Under the pieces are notes generated by a model. The model was not told where the DNA came from and did not search any database. It was given only the letters and a program-made list of their open reading frames with translations. From positions 1 to 64,000 of the forward strand of contig CAWGUF010000012.1 of the NCBI GenBank assembly GCA_963825625.1: a stretch of DNA of 64,000 nt. Direction: 5' to 3'. Both the position numbers and the translations under genes were made by a program. Source of the DNA: CAMDPA01 sp963825625 (lineage in GTDB: Bacteria > Pseudomonadota > Alphaproteobacteria > Rhizobiales > Hyphomicrobiaceae). Positions 37,042-45,757 of this stretch are shown here, in pieces. The first letter of the stretch is position 1. The number at the start of each line of letters is the position of its first letter.

Positions 37042-37563
37042 ATGTTGAGTCAGACCATACTGTCTCGAGCACTTCGAGTCTGCATAGCCGTCGTGCTGGC
37101 CGCATCGGTTGCCGCCTGCGCAAAGGAGCAGCAGGCCGAGCTTGCCAGCCTGAACGGCAAGAACGGCAACGGTTCACCCGCGACGCCTGGGTCTGCCCGG
37201 GATTTCGCGCAGAACGTCGGCGACATCGTCTACTTCTCAACCGATAGTACGGATTTGACGCCGGAGGCTCAGCAGATCCTGTCCAAGCAGGCTCGCTGGC
37301 TCCAGCAGTACGGCCAGTATACGATTACCATTGAGGGCCACGCCGACGAGCGCGGCACGCGCGAGTATAATATTGCGCTCGGGGCGCGGCGCGCCAACAC
37401 GGTCAGAACCTTCCTCACGCGCAATGGTATTCCCAGCCAGCGGATGCGCACCGTATCCTACGGCAAGGAACGGCCGGTTGCGGTCTGCAACGATATTTCG
37501 TGCTGGTCACAGAACCGGCGCGCGCAAACCGTGCTCAACAATCGCACGGCAGCAATTCGCTGA
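37042..37563 (+). CDS. pal: Peptidoglycan-associated lipoprotein Pal
   Basis: This outer-membrane lipoprotein is the anchor of the Tol-Pal system. The 173-residue product has a signal ending in the lipobox VAAC, a short Asn/Gly linker, then the OmpA-like peptidoglycan-binding domain: DIVYFSTDSTDLTPEAQQIL, ITIEGHADERGTREYNIALG, ARRANTVRTFLTRNGI, MRTVSYGKERPV and CWSQNRRAQTVL, with the diaminopimelate-binding Asp/Arg present. ybgF/cpoB, the usual next gene, is absent; a convergent TTT receptor follows instead. Confidence 0.95.
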   Translation: MLSQTILSRALRVCIAVVLAASVAACAKEQQAELASLNGKNGNGSPATPGSARDFAQNVGDIVYFSTDSTDLTPEAQQILSKQARWLQQYGQYTITIEGHADERGTREYNIALGARRANTVRTFLTRNGIPSQRMRTVSYGKERPVAVCNDISCWSQNRRAQTVLNNRTAAIR

Positions 37564-37705
37564 CGTCTGCAGGCACTTGTAGCTAGGACTGCAGCTGGCG
37601 CGTCTGCGGCATCCAGCATGACGCCTCAGCCGACCCATCCATCGTCCCTCATCCGGCCAGCTCGGTTCTGCGGCACCCGTTCGCATCACGGCGACGGAAC
37701 CGTCC

Positions 37706-38833
37706 TCAACCGATCCCCATCACCGCAGCCTTGCGAAACTCCGCGATACGCTCGCCGCTGAGGTTAGCGATGAGCGTTTCGACATGGCGTTGCAGCGCGT
37801 CACCGTGGCGTGGCGCCAGGCTGCGGCTGACCTTTTCAGCCTCCGCTTTAAATGTCGCATTCGCCATGACGTCTGCAATCGCCCGTCGAAGGTAGCCTAC
37901 CCGGTGCGCTGGCACCCCCGGCGCCGTCGCCAACGCTTGTCCGACCTCGGCAAGACCCAGCCGGGCATCGATAAGCCATTTGCGATCACCCGCGACGGGC
38001 AGTGATTCGGAGAGCGTTGGCACATCAGCCATCGCCTTCATTCGAACCCCCGCGAACATGGCAATGGCGCGCGCCTTCCGGGCCGCCAGCAGCGGATGCA
38101 CAGTCTCTGCAGGCAGCAGTCCGCAATCCATCTTACCCGAGAGCACGGCTTGCGCCATGTCGCCGGCGCCCTTGTAGCCGGTTCGGACCGTCGACTTGAG
38201 CCCCGTTACGGTGGAAGCGATGGCGATCATGTCGCTGATGGTGTCGGCCCGCGCCACCGCCGGCCAACTGAGTTGCTTTGCCGCCAGGGCATCTCGCGCC
38301 GTCCTCAGTCTGGAACGCTCGGCCACGAACCACAGCTTGGGCGCAGCCGACACACCGGCCAGCCACTGCAGGCCGCTTGCATCCGGTTCCCCGGGGCCTG
38401 CCGCCACGAGGAGCCGGCGCACCAGCACAGCCTCTGCGTTGACCAGCACCAGCGTTGTGCCGTCTGCCGGACGGCTGCGAAGAACGGAAAGCGCTTTGGC
38501 CGTACCGCCTGCCGCTTCGGTTGCGACTTCGACCGTGGTGCCAAGTCTCCGCCCGAGATGCGGGGCCAGCACGCGTGCCAGGTCCTCGTAGCCGCCGCCG
38601 GCACTCGCACCGATGATGAGCCGCAACGGCTGGCGCTTGAAGAACGCCGCTGCACCAATCTTCGCGCTTTCCGGTGCTTCGGCAGCCGCCGCCAGAGGCA
38701 GCCCTCCGGCCAGCAAGCCTGCACCCGACAGCAGCATGCCTCGCCTGTCCACACCTGCCACCGCTACACCCTGCACCGCGTGTTGCCCGTCATATGCCGC
38801 CTCATATACCGCATCGTGCGCATATAAGGCCAA
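37706..38833 (-). CDS. TTT (Bug)-like periplasmic receptor, divergent
   Basis: The product of about 375 residues has a hydrophobic signal starting near DRRGMLLSGAGLLAGGLPLA, then FFKRQPLRLIIGASAGGGYE, the Bug opening with a shortened tail, DLARVLAPHLGRRLGTTVEV, a PADGTTLVLVNAE loop and GYKGAGDMAQAVLSGKMDCG in the second lobe. This fits a periplasmic solute receptor of the tripartite tricarboxylate family, but it is more divergent than the other two here. The true start is uncertain; 38833 puts about 30 residues before the signal. No membrane partners are near. It converges on pal. Confidence 0.75.
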   Translation of the reverse strand: MALYAHDAVYEAAYDGQHAVQGVAVAGVDRRGMLLSGAGLLAGGLPLAAAAEAPESAKIGAAAFFKRQPLRLIIGASAGGGYEDLARVLAPHLGRRLGTTVEVATEAAGGTAKALSVLRSRPADGTTLVLVNAEAVLVRRLLVAAGPGEPDASGLQWLAGVSAAPKLWFVAERSRLRTARDALAAKQLSWPAVARADTISDMIAIASTVTGLKSTVRTGYKGAGDMAQAVLSGKMDCGLLPAETVHPLLAARKARAIAMFAGVRMKAMADVPTLSESLPVAGDRKWLIDARLGLAEVGQALATAPGVPAHRVGYLRRAIADVMANATFKAEAEKVSRSLAPRHGDALQRHVETLIANLSGERIAEFRKAAVMGIG

Positions 38834-38905
38834 GATTATAGCCCCTTGTGGGCGATGCCTGACGTGGGCCCGCTGCAGGCAGAAATGCGGCCGGCGAGCA
38901 GGACA

Positions 38906-39565
38906 TCAGCCGATCGAGCCCATTGGACCTGGGGTGCTGACCTCTTCCAGCTTGCCGCTATCGACATCGTAGATGAAGCCGCGCACGCTGACCGCATCGG
39001 GGCCCCTGGTTGGGATCCACGGATGCGAATGTATCGCCGCCATGCCCCGCCTGACGTCCCATTGCAGTCGCTCGATGTTGCTGTCGTCGCGTGGTAAGTC
39101 GAGCGCCTCGATCGGGCCGCGAAATGCATGGAACGCCGCAGGCGATGTCGAATGCGTCTTGCAACTCGCGAATTTTCGCCCGGTCGCTTGTGACAGCAGC
39201 TTGGCCGCCGCCTTGTTGCCCTCCAGCCCGGCCTTGAGGAGATCGTCCGTGAAGGCGAGCATGCCGCAGCGTGTATGGTGGATCAGGATGATCTCGTTGG
39301 TGTCGAGCAGGTGATGCGAGATGATCAGACTGCGAATCACGTCCTCGTTCACGACGCCGCCCGCATTGCGGATAATATGCGCCTCGCCCGTCTGCAGACC
39401 CAGCAGGTCCTCCACGTCGATGCGTGCATCCATGCACGCCACGACCGAGAGTCTGGACGACGGTCGGATCTTCTGTCTGCCGGGATGGCTAGCCTTGTGG
39501 ATCGTCGCTCCGCCAGCGTATTTGGCGTTGTTGGCCAGAGCCTTGTCCGTCACTGTCTTTGCCAT
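38906..39565 (-). CDS. Beta-class carbonic anhydrase
   Basis: The 219-residue enzyme, start ATG 39565 after GGGAGGAGCAAC, has the zinc and active-site set SVVACMDARIDVEDLLGL (Cys44, Asp46, Arg47), HIIRNAGGVVNEDVIRSL and ILIHHTRCGMLAF (His97, Cys100). This is the clade related to the mycobacterial and rhizobial small beta enzymes. It interconverts CO2 and bicarbonate in the cytoplasm. The C-terminal region SVRGFIYDVDSGKLEEVS is typical. A frame extending 45 codons upstream exists but lacks support. Confidence 0.92.
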   Translation of the reverse strand: MAKTVTDKALANNAKYAGGATIHKASHPGRQKIRPSSRLSVVACMDARIDVEDLLGLQTGEAHIIRNAGGVVNEDVIRSLIISHHLLDTNEIILIHHTRCGMLAFTDDLLKAGLEGNKAAAKLLSQATGRKFASCKTHSTSPAAFHAFRGPIEALDLPRDDSNIERLQWDVRRGMAAIHSHPWIPTRGPDAVSVRGFIYDVDSGKLEEVSTPGPMGSIG

Positions 39566-39841
39566 GTTGCTCCTCCCGGAAATTTCGTCTGGTATGGATT
39601 GATCCGCGATCGATGACGGTTCCACGTCCGCGCACGAAGAGCCCTCAACCGTTGCAGTGGACGCGCCCGTCACCTTGCCTGAGCCTGCGCCGTGCGGCAA
39701 CGCCGCCTCCTGCTGGAGGCTGCAAACCCGAAAACTGGACCGCCGGAGGTCGCCGATGACCGGCTGCCTTAGTTGAGTTTTGCCAGTTGAGTTTTGCCTG
39801 ACCTGCCAAGGTAGGAAGCCGCCAGCCAGACCAAGCTCCTG

Positions 39842-40813
39842 CTAGCCTTTCACCCGTGCCGTTTGTTGGCACGCCGGAGTAGTGGACGCCACTTTGCTCT
39901 TGCCTCCAGAGGCAGCCAGGCGAGCAGCCAGGAAATCGAGCAGGTGTCGCATTTTGGCTGGCATCCGGCGACTTCGCGGGAACAGCGCCTGCACCTGCTG
40001 GTCGGACCGTACCAGCCCCTCGAACAACGGTATCAATCTGCCGTCGGCGATCTCTTCGCGCACGGTGAAGTCGGGCAGTCTCGCCAGCCCCAGCCCGCTC
40101 ACGGCCGCATGCCGCACTGCCAGCCAGTTGTTGGAACGAAGCTGCGGGTCGGTGATCTTAATTGTCAGGTCCTGCCGCCCGCGCCTGAACTGCCAGTTCT
40201 CTGAGGAGGTCGTCTGTGTGATGTAGAGGAGGCAGCTTCGCTCTGCGATCTGCTCGATCGAGTCCGGCATGCCTGAACGCTCCAGATAGGCTGGTGCCGC
40301 GACCACAACCTGGCGCACATCGGCGAGGATGCGCTGGCCCAGGCTGATATGTCCCGGGCTCGTCTGGCGCGACGTCTTGGTGCGAATGGCGATGTCGGTC
40401 TGATGCTCCATCGGGTTGATGGCCGTTGAGCCCGTTTCAAGCTCCACATGGATATCGGGGTAGCGGATCATGAACTCCGTCAGCGCGGGCGCCACCAAGG
40501 CCTGCCCGACACTGAGCGTGGCATGCACCCGCAACCGGCCCTGCAGCAGATCGTTGTGCGCCAGCGCCTCCGCCCGTGCTTGCTCGATCTCGGTCAGGCC
40601 ACGAACGCAACGGTCATAAAAGGCCTGGCCGGCATCGGTCAGGAACAGGTTGTGGGTGGTGCGATGCAGCAGTGCGACCCCGAGCTCAGCCTCCAGCCGG
40701 GCAATCTGCTTGCTGACCGACGGCGCCGTGAGGCCGAGCGCCCGACCCGCTGCCGCAAAGCCTTTCAGCTCCACGACCCGGGTGAAAACGGCGATGTCCT
40801 TCAGGTAGCTCAT
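39842..40813 (-). CDS. LysR-family transcriptional regulator
   Basis: The 323-residue regulator begins MSYLKDIAVFTRVVELKGFA with an N-terminal helix-turn-helix (LGLTAPSVSKQIARLEAELG) and the LysR wing (LLHRTTHNLFLTDAGQAFYD), then an effector domain from ~90 to 300 with LRVHATLSVGQALVAPALTE and WLAVRHAAVSGLGLARLPDF. It is divergent from the Rieske/amidohydrolase operon across 184 bases, so it most likely controls that operon in response to its substrate. A 14-base tandem repeat (AGTTGAGTTTTGCC) lies downstream, near 39773-39800. Confidence 0.9.
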   Translation of the reverse strand: MSYLKDIAVFTRVVELKGFAAAGRALGLTAPSVSKQIARLEAELGVALLHRTTHNLFLTDAGQAFYDRCVRGLTEIEQARAEALAHNDLLQGRLRVHATLSVGQALVAPALTEFMIRYPDIHVELETGSTAINPMEHQTDIAIRTKTSRQTSPGHISLGQRILADVRQVVVAAPAYLERSGMPDSIEQIAERSCLLYITQTTSSENWQFRRGRQDLTIKITDPQLRSNNWLAVRHAAVSGLGLARLPDFTVREEIADGRLIPLFEGLVRSDQQVQALFPRSRRMPAKMRHLLDFLAARLAASGGKSKVASTTPACQQTARVKG

Positions 40814-40909
40814 GTGCGTGTCCGGTCGGTGGGCCGCAACCGCGCGGTCGGTTTCCAGCCCCGATCATACGCTTTTGCGGTATTGTGTCACGGGGAACGA
40901 CGGTATTTC

Positions 40910-40921
40910 CCTCAATTGAGG
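40910..40921. promoter_or_regulatory. Perfect 12-bp palindrome in the LysR-Rieske divergent region
   Basis: CCTCAATTGAGG lies between the divergent LysR and Rieske genes. It does not match the classical T-N11-A box in length but is the clearest symmetric site in that 184-base region, so it is a candidate operator or promoter element. Confidence 0.4.
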
Positions 40922-40997
40922 TTCACAATCTTCGCCGCAGGTCCGAATTTGCGCGCTCCAATTCCGTTAATAGGGCCCGATCAGGAGGACGCAAAGA

Positions 40998-41363
40998 ATG
41001 GCTGAGCAGTTCGTTTGCAAGGCAGCCGAATTCAAGGACGGCGATCGCCGTATCGTCCGCATCGGCAACCACGAGATCGGTATCTTCAACCACAAGGGCG
41101 AGATCTTCGCATATTCGAACTATTGCCTGCACCAGGGCGGGCCGGCTTGCGAGGGGCTTACCATCGCGGCGGTGGAAGAGCACCTGAACCCCGATAAGAC
41201 CTCGAAGGGCCTGTTCTTCTCCGACACGCAGATGAACTTCGTCTGCCCCTGGCACGGCATGGAATACGACATGAAGACCGGGGAGTGCGTCTCCGACCGC
41301 AAGATGAAACTGCGCAAGTACAAGGTCTCCCAGAAAGGCGACGATCTTTATGTCTCAGTCTAA
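40998..41363 (+). CDS. Rieske [2Fe-2S] ferredoxin-like protein
   Basis: The 121-residue protein has both cluster motifs: SNYCLHQGGPACEG (C-x-H) and NFVCPWHGMEYDMKTGEC (C-x2-H). It has no oxygenase catalytic domain, so it is a stand-alone electron carrier. About 25 residues (LTIAAVEEHLNPDKTSKGL) are inserted between the motifs, longer than in biphenyl-type ferredoxins. The start at 40998 follows AGGAGGACGCAAAGA. It overlaps the next gene by 14 bases and heads an operon with an amidohydrolase. No ferredoxin reductase is near. Confidence 0.9.
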   Translation: MAEQFVCKAAEFKDGDRRIVRIGNHEIGIFNHKGEIFAYSNYCLHQGGPACEGLTIAAVEEHLNPDKTSKGLFFSDTQMNFVCPWHGMEYDMKTGECVSDRKMKLRKYKVSQKGDDLYVSV

Positions 41364-41793
41364 GTCGGCGGCAAAAAGCAAGCCAGCCAAGCCCAAGGCG
41401 AAGGCGAAGGCCAAGGGTGCGGCAAAGCGAGCGGCGGTGGAGACGGTACGAATCATACCGGCACCGCAAGCCGAGACGCCGTCCTCTCTGCAGCTGTCGG
41501 CGTCCGAAAAGGAGCTGTCTGCCGACGCGAAAGCATTGGCTGACAAAATCGAGAAGGCACTACGTGGCGGCGAGCTGAATGCGGCACTCGACCCAGCGGC
41601 GGTGCAGGCGCTGCTTGCGGCTGCCAGCCGGGTCTATTCGCGGCACATCGAGCGCGGCGAGCTGTACGATGCGTTCTCGCAGAAGAATCCGGTGACGCCG
41701 ACTGACGTCATGGTGACCGCCAGCGGATTGTTGAAGGCAGCAAACCTGGCCGTGTTCGAGCTCGGCATGTGGCAGAGTTGGACCGGTCGTTGA
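41350..41793 (+). CDS. Basic Lys/Ala-tailed small protein, function unknown
   Basis: The 147-residue product has a disordered, Lys/Ala-rich N-terminus (SAAKSKPAKPKAKAKAKG, residues 5-22), a linker and a helical C-terminal domain from about 45 (ELSADAKALADKIEKALRGG, ALLAAASRVYSRHIERGE, TASGLLKAANLAVFELGMW). I recognise no family. The gene starts inside the Rieske gene and precedes the amidohydrolase, so the three are probably made together. It may be an accessory or scaffold protein for the amidohydrolase. The basic tail resembles nucleoid-type tails, but no DNA-binding domain is visible. Confidence 0.6.
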   Translation: MSQSKSAAKSKPAKPKAKAKAKGAAKRAAVETVRIIPAPQAETPSSLQLSASEKELSADAKALADKIEKALRGGELNAALDPAAVQALLAAASRVYSRHIERGELYDAFSQKNPVTPTDVMVTASGLLKAANLAVFELGMWQSWTGR

Positions 41794-41908
41794 AATGAGG
41801 CATTTGGCAAGAGCAATGGTGCGGTGACTGGTCGGGGATGTGGAGACATCCTCGCTTCGGCCTTGAGAGCAAGCCCAACCGCTGCATCGAGCAAACAGGA
41901 GACGAGCA

Positions 41909-43156
41909 ATGGATTTGATTGCTGATCGCGGCCGGCGTGTGACGGTCGAAGAGTTGAACACCACGAAGCTGCTGGCGCACGCGGCCGAGCAGGCAAAACA
42001 GCGCAAGCTCGAGGACGTGCTGATCGTCGATGTCGACGCTCACCACTACGAGAGCGAGCACATGAGCGAGATCCTGCCGTTCATGGAGAACGAGGTCCTG
42101 AAGCAGCTCGCCATGTCGGCCCGCTCCAAGGGCGGCCGCGGCAATGCCATCGGCACCTCCAGCGTCGGCTACCAGGACATGGGCGGCCGCGTCACCCGCT
42201 ACCCGCTGCGGTCCTCCGAAAAGACCGATGAAAAATCGCATCGCGACGTTCAGCTCGGCCACCGCTGGATGGACGCCATGAGCGTCGACTACTCCTGCAT
42301 GTTCCCGACCGGCATGCTGTCGATCGGCCTGCACCCTCAGAAGGAGATGGAGGCCGAACTGTGCTGGGCCTACAATCGCTGGCTGACCGAGAAGGTGCTG
42401 CCGGAGTCCAATGGGCGCTTCTTCTCCATGCTGTGCCTGCCGTTCAATGATCCGGAAGCCTCCTATCGCCAGGTCTGCGAGTTCGGCGGCCGCAAGGGCG
42501 TGGGCGGCTTCATGATCACCACCGTGCGCCCGAAGACTGCGGTCTACGACAATGCCTACATGAAGACCTACCGGGCGATGGAGGAGCGGGGCCTCGTGCT
42601 GTCGTTCCACTCCGGTCCGGCCTGGGGCGATCACACCTTCCAGACCTGCAACCGCTTCCTGACCGCGCACGCACTGGGCTTCAGCTGGTACAACATCCTG
42701 CATTGCTGCAACTGGGTCGTGAACGGCATGGGCGAGCGCTTCCCCAAGCTGCCGGTGGTCTGGATCGAGGCCGGCCTGTCGTGGATCCCGTTCGTCATGC
42801 AGCGTATCGACCACGAGTACATGCTGCGCCCGTCCGAGGCGCCGCTGCTGAAGAAGAAGCCGTCCGATTACATGCGCGACATGTACTACTCGACGCAGCC
42901 GATGGAGATCCAGGACGAGGAGGCGCTGCAGACGACGTTCCGCATGATGAATGCGGAGACGCAGCTGTTGTTCGCCACCGACTATCCGCACTGGGACTTC
43001 GATGCGCCCGTGACCATCTGGGATCGTCCGTGGCTCACCGAAAAGGCCAAGCACAACATCCTCGGCGGCACCGCCGCCCGCCTGTTCAAGCTGCCGCCGC
43101 GTAACGAGGCCCAGAAGAAGAACCTGGAGCGCTTCGGCAATCTCGTCACGGCCTGA
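41909..43156 (+). CDS. Amidohydrolase_2-type metal-dependent hydrolase/decarboxylase
   Basis: The 415-residue TIM-barrel protein has the N-terminal metal motif LIVDVDAHHYES, GGFMITTVRPKTAVYDNAYM, a His in VLSFHSGPAW, WIEAGLSWIPFVMQRIDHEY and the C-terminal LLFATDYPHWDFDAP with the catalytic Asp. This is the group (ACMSD/5-carboxyvanillate decarboxylase-like) whose members decarboxylate or hydrolyse aromatic acids and semialdehydes. With the Rieske protein and LysR gene upstream it suggests aromatic or heteroaromatic catabolism. The substrate is unknown. Its N-terminal 35 residues are variable. Confidence 0.85.
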   Translation: MDLIADRGRRVTVEELNTTKLLAHAAEQAKQRKLEDVLIVDVDAHHYESEHMSEILPFMENEVLKQLAMSARSKGGRGNAIGTSSVGYQDMGGRVTRYPLRSSEKTDEKSHRDVQLGHRWMDAMSVDYSCMFPTGMLSIGLHPQKEMEAELCWAYNRWLTEKVLPESNGRFFSMLCLPFNDPEASYRQVCEFGGRKGVGGFMITTVRPKTAVYDNAYMKTYRAMEERGLVLSFHSGPAWGDHTFQTCNRFLTAHALGFSWYNILHCCNWVVNGMGERFPKLPVVWIEAGLSWIPFVMQRIDHEYMLRPSEAPLLKKKPSDYMRDMYYSTQPMEIQDEEALQTTFRMMNAETQLLFATDYPHWDFDAPVTIWDRPWLTEKAKHNILGGTAARLFKLPPRNEAQKKNLERFGNLVTA

Positions 43157-43205
43157 CATCTGGGCTAGACGTGCTCTGACGCGCGACGTGCATTGAGACG
43201 CAGTG

Positions 43206-43234
43206 AAGGGCCAGACCTCGCCGGTCTGGCCCTT
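43206..43234. terminator. Bidirectional hairpin terminator between convergent genes
   Basis: AAGGGCCAGACC and GGTCTGGCCCTT form a perfect 12-bp stem with a 5-base loop (TCGCC), followed by TTC in one direction and preceded by GA in the other. It lies between the amidohydrolase stop and the convergent hydroxylase stop. Confidence 0.75.
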
Positions 43235-43237
43235 TCT

Positions 43238-45610
43238 CTATCCGTTCAGCGCCTTCGCGTCCTGGATGGCCCGCCACACCCGTTCAGGGGTCGCCGGCAT
43301 CTCGACATGCGTCACGCCCAGATCCGCCAGCGCATCCGCGATCGCATTGATGACAGCCCCCAGCGCCGGCGTCGTGCCGCCTTCGCCGCCTGGCCTGATC
43401 CCGAACTTGTGCGAGGTCGCCGGGATCTCGACGAGCTGGCAGTTCATCCTGGGCAGCGTGTCGCTTCGCGGCATGGCATAGTCCATGAACGATGCGCCGA
43501 GCATCTGGGCGCTCTCCCTGTCATAGTGACAGTCCTCCATCAGCGCCTGCCCCACGCCTTGCGCCACGGCGCCATGCGTCTGGCCGTGCAGGATCAGCGG
43601 ATTGACCGCCAGCCCGACATCGTCAGTCCCCGCCCAGCCCACGATTTCGACGTGCCCCGTCTCCGGATCGACCTCCACCTCGCAAACGTGGGTGCCGGAA
43701 GGATAGCCTCCAACCGCCGTCTTCACATCGCCCGCCGCCGACAGCGCGCCGCGCAATCCCGGTGGCAAGGTCTCGCCCGTCGCCGCCGCCGCAACCTCGA
43801 TCAGGCCAACGCTGGCGCCGCTTTTGGCAATGAAGCGTCCGTCTCCGAACGAAATGGTATCGTCGGTCGACTGCAACAGATGGGCTGCGATGAGCCGGCC
43901 CTTTGCGATGATCGCATCTGCCGCCTCGCTGATGGCCAGGCTTGCCAGCCGCATCGACCGCCCGGAATGCGAGCCGCCGCCAGACTTGACGCGGTCTGTG
44001 TCGTGAGCAACGAACCGCACCGCCTCGATCGGGACGCCCAGCCAGCTGCACAGCAGTTGCGCAAAGCTCGTCTCATGCCCCTGTCCGCTATTCATCGTGC
44101 CGAGCACCAGCTCCACCGTGCCGTCGCCGCCGACCGTCACCTCGGCCCGCTCGCGCGGCGCACCGCTCGTCACCTCGATGTAGTTGGCAACGCCGATGCC
44201 GCGTTTCATGCCGCGCCTCTCGGAGGCCGCCCGCCGCTCGGCGAAGTCGGGCCACGCCGCCAATGCCATCGCGGCGTCCATGCCGTTCTCGTACTGGCCG
44301 TTGTCGTACGTGATCCCGACCGCATTGGTATAGGGCATTGCCTCCGGCGCAATCAGGTTCCGCCTTCTGAGTTCGATCCGGTCGAAACCGCATTGCCGCG
44401 CAGCAAGATCGACCAGCCGCTCGATGATGTAGATCGCCTCCGGCCGTCCTGCGCTGCGATAAGGCGTTGTCGGCACGGTATTCGAGAGCACGGCGAGTCC
44501 GCGAACGTGAACGGCCGGGATTCGGTACACGCCCTGCATGATGCCGAGACCCTTGCGCAATGGCGTGAAATGCGTCGCATACGCACCGATGTTGCTGATG
44601 TTGGTACCGCGCAACGCCAGGAAATTTCCGGCAGTATCCAGAGCAAGCTCGACGTCCACCGTGAGGTCGCGGCCCTGGTAGTCGCTGAGGAAGCATTCCG
44701 AGCGTTCCCCCCTCCATTTCACGGGCCGCCCGAGCTTGCGTGCCGCCCACGGCATCAGCGCATATTCCGGGAAGAAGGTATTTCGTGTGCCGAAGTTTCC
44801 GCCCATGTCGCCGCACAGCATGCGCGCCTCTGTTTCTTCGACGCCGAACAGTTCCGCCAGTTGTGCCCTGATCCGCACGACGCCGCCGCCCGAGCCGCTG
44901 TGCAGGACATAGCGGCCGGCGCCCGCGTCCCAACCCGCATCCCATTCGCCGACCACCGCGCGCGGCTCCATCGGGCTGCCGGTTACGCGCTGTATCCACG
45001 TCCGGAATCTGACGACATGCGCCGCCGCAGCGAAGGCTGCCGCGGTGGCGGCGGCATCGCCGACCTCGCAATCGAGCGCGATATTCGACGGCCGCTCGGG
45101 CCAGACCGCCGGCGCGCCGTCGACGAGCGCATCGCTGGCGCGTGCTACCGCAGGCAGCGGCTCGTAGGCCGCCTCGACAAATCCGGCCGCATCCGTCGCT
45201 GCCTCGTGTGTCTCGGCCACCACCATCGCGACGGGCTCGCCCACGAAACGCACGAAGCCTCGCGCCAGTGCCGGATGCGGCGTGATCAGCACCTCGAAGT
45301 CCGGCGCCAGTCGCAGTGCGACATCCGGCGGGCCTTCCCAGTGCGGGCGATGTGGAATGTCCTTGACGCCGTCCGCTGCCAGGTCTTCCCCGGTCAAAAC
45401 CGCCAGCACGCCGGGCATCGTCGCCGCCACGTGGCTCTCGATCCCGACCAGCTTTGCGTGCGCATACGGCGAACGCACCAGCACCGCATGGCAGGCCCGT
45501 TCAGGAGCGAGATCGTCCGTATACTTTCCGCCGCCGGTCAGCAGTCGTTTGTCTTCGATGCGTGGAACGGGCGCACCGATGCCGCGCCCAGCAGTGCGAG
45601 CCTGGTCCAT
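43238..45610 (-). CDS. CoxL-like molybdopterin-binding hydroxylase subunit (xanthine dehydrogenase family)
   Basis: The 790-residue protein has VPRIEDKRLLTGGGKYTDDL at the start, FVGEPVAMVVAETHEAATDA, CGDMGGNFGTRNTFFPEYAL, PTTPYRSAGRPEAIYIIERL in the motif position of form II (not the CSFR of true CO dehydrogenase), and the catalytic Glu in FGIRPGGEGGTTPALGAV. It binds the molybdenum cytosine dinucleotide cofactor and hydroxylates an aldehyde or N-heterocycle. The FAD (CoxM) and iron-sulfur (CoxS) subunits are not adjacent, which is unusual. It is divergent from the LLM enzyme gene. Confidence 0.9.
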   Translation of the reverse strand: MDQARTAGRGIGAPVPRIEDKRLLTGGGKYTDDLAPERACHAVLVRSPYAHAKLVGIESHVAATMPGVLAVLTGEDLAADGVKDIPHRPHWEGPPDVALRLAPDFEVLITPHPALARGFVRFVGEPVAMVVAETHEAATDAAGFVEAAYEPLPAVARASDALVDGAPAVWPERPSNIALDCEVGDAAATAAAFAAAAHVVRFRTWIQRVTGSPMEPRAVVGEWDAGWDAGAGRYVLHSGSGGGVVRIRAQLAELFGVEETEARMLCGDMGGNFGTRNTFFPEYALMPWAARKLGRPVKWRGERSECFLSDYQGRDLTVDVELALDTAGNFLALRGTNISNIGAYATHFTPLRKGLGIMQGVYRIPAVHVRGLAVLSNTVPTTPYRSAGRPEAIYIIERLVDLAARQCGFDRIELRRRNLIAPEAMPYTNAVGITYDNGQYENGMDAAMALAAWPDFAERRAASERRGMKRGIGVANYIEVTSGAPRERAEVTVGGDGTVELVLGTMNSGQGHETSFAQLLCSWLGVPIEAVRFVAHDTDRVKSGGGSHSGRSMRLASLAISEAADAIIAKGRLIAAHLLQSTDDTISFGDGRFIAKSGASVGLIEVAAAATGETLPPGLRGALSAAGDVKTAVGGYPSGTHVCEVEVDPETGHVEIVGWAGTDDVGLAVNPLILHGQTHGAVAQGVGQALMEDCHYDRESAQMLGASFMDYAMPRSDTLPRMNCQLVEIPATSHKFGIRPGGEGGTTPALGAVINAIADALADLGVTHVEMPATPERVWRAIQDAKALNG

Positions 45611-45757
45611 GAGCGATCCTCCTCGCGTTCCTTGTCAGCCACAACGGCCGCTCGCCGCTGGCATCTGCTGGCGAGCCGAATTGTGCCGGCATTCCAATCG
45701 GCGGGCAATTCTGTCAGCCTATCCCGAAACCTGTCCGCGGCAAACGTGAGGGGCGCC

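Noticed and set aside
43193..45757. An 855-codon plus-strand extension of the LLM oxidoreductase frame
   Set aside because: It is exactly antisense to the CoxL-like hydroxylase, which has clear family motifs. High GC removes stops on the opposite strand. The LLM protein begins at 45758 with a ribosome binding site.
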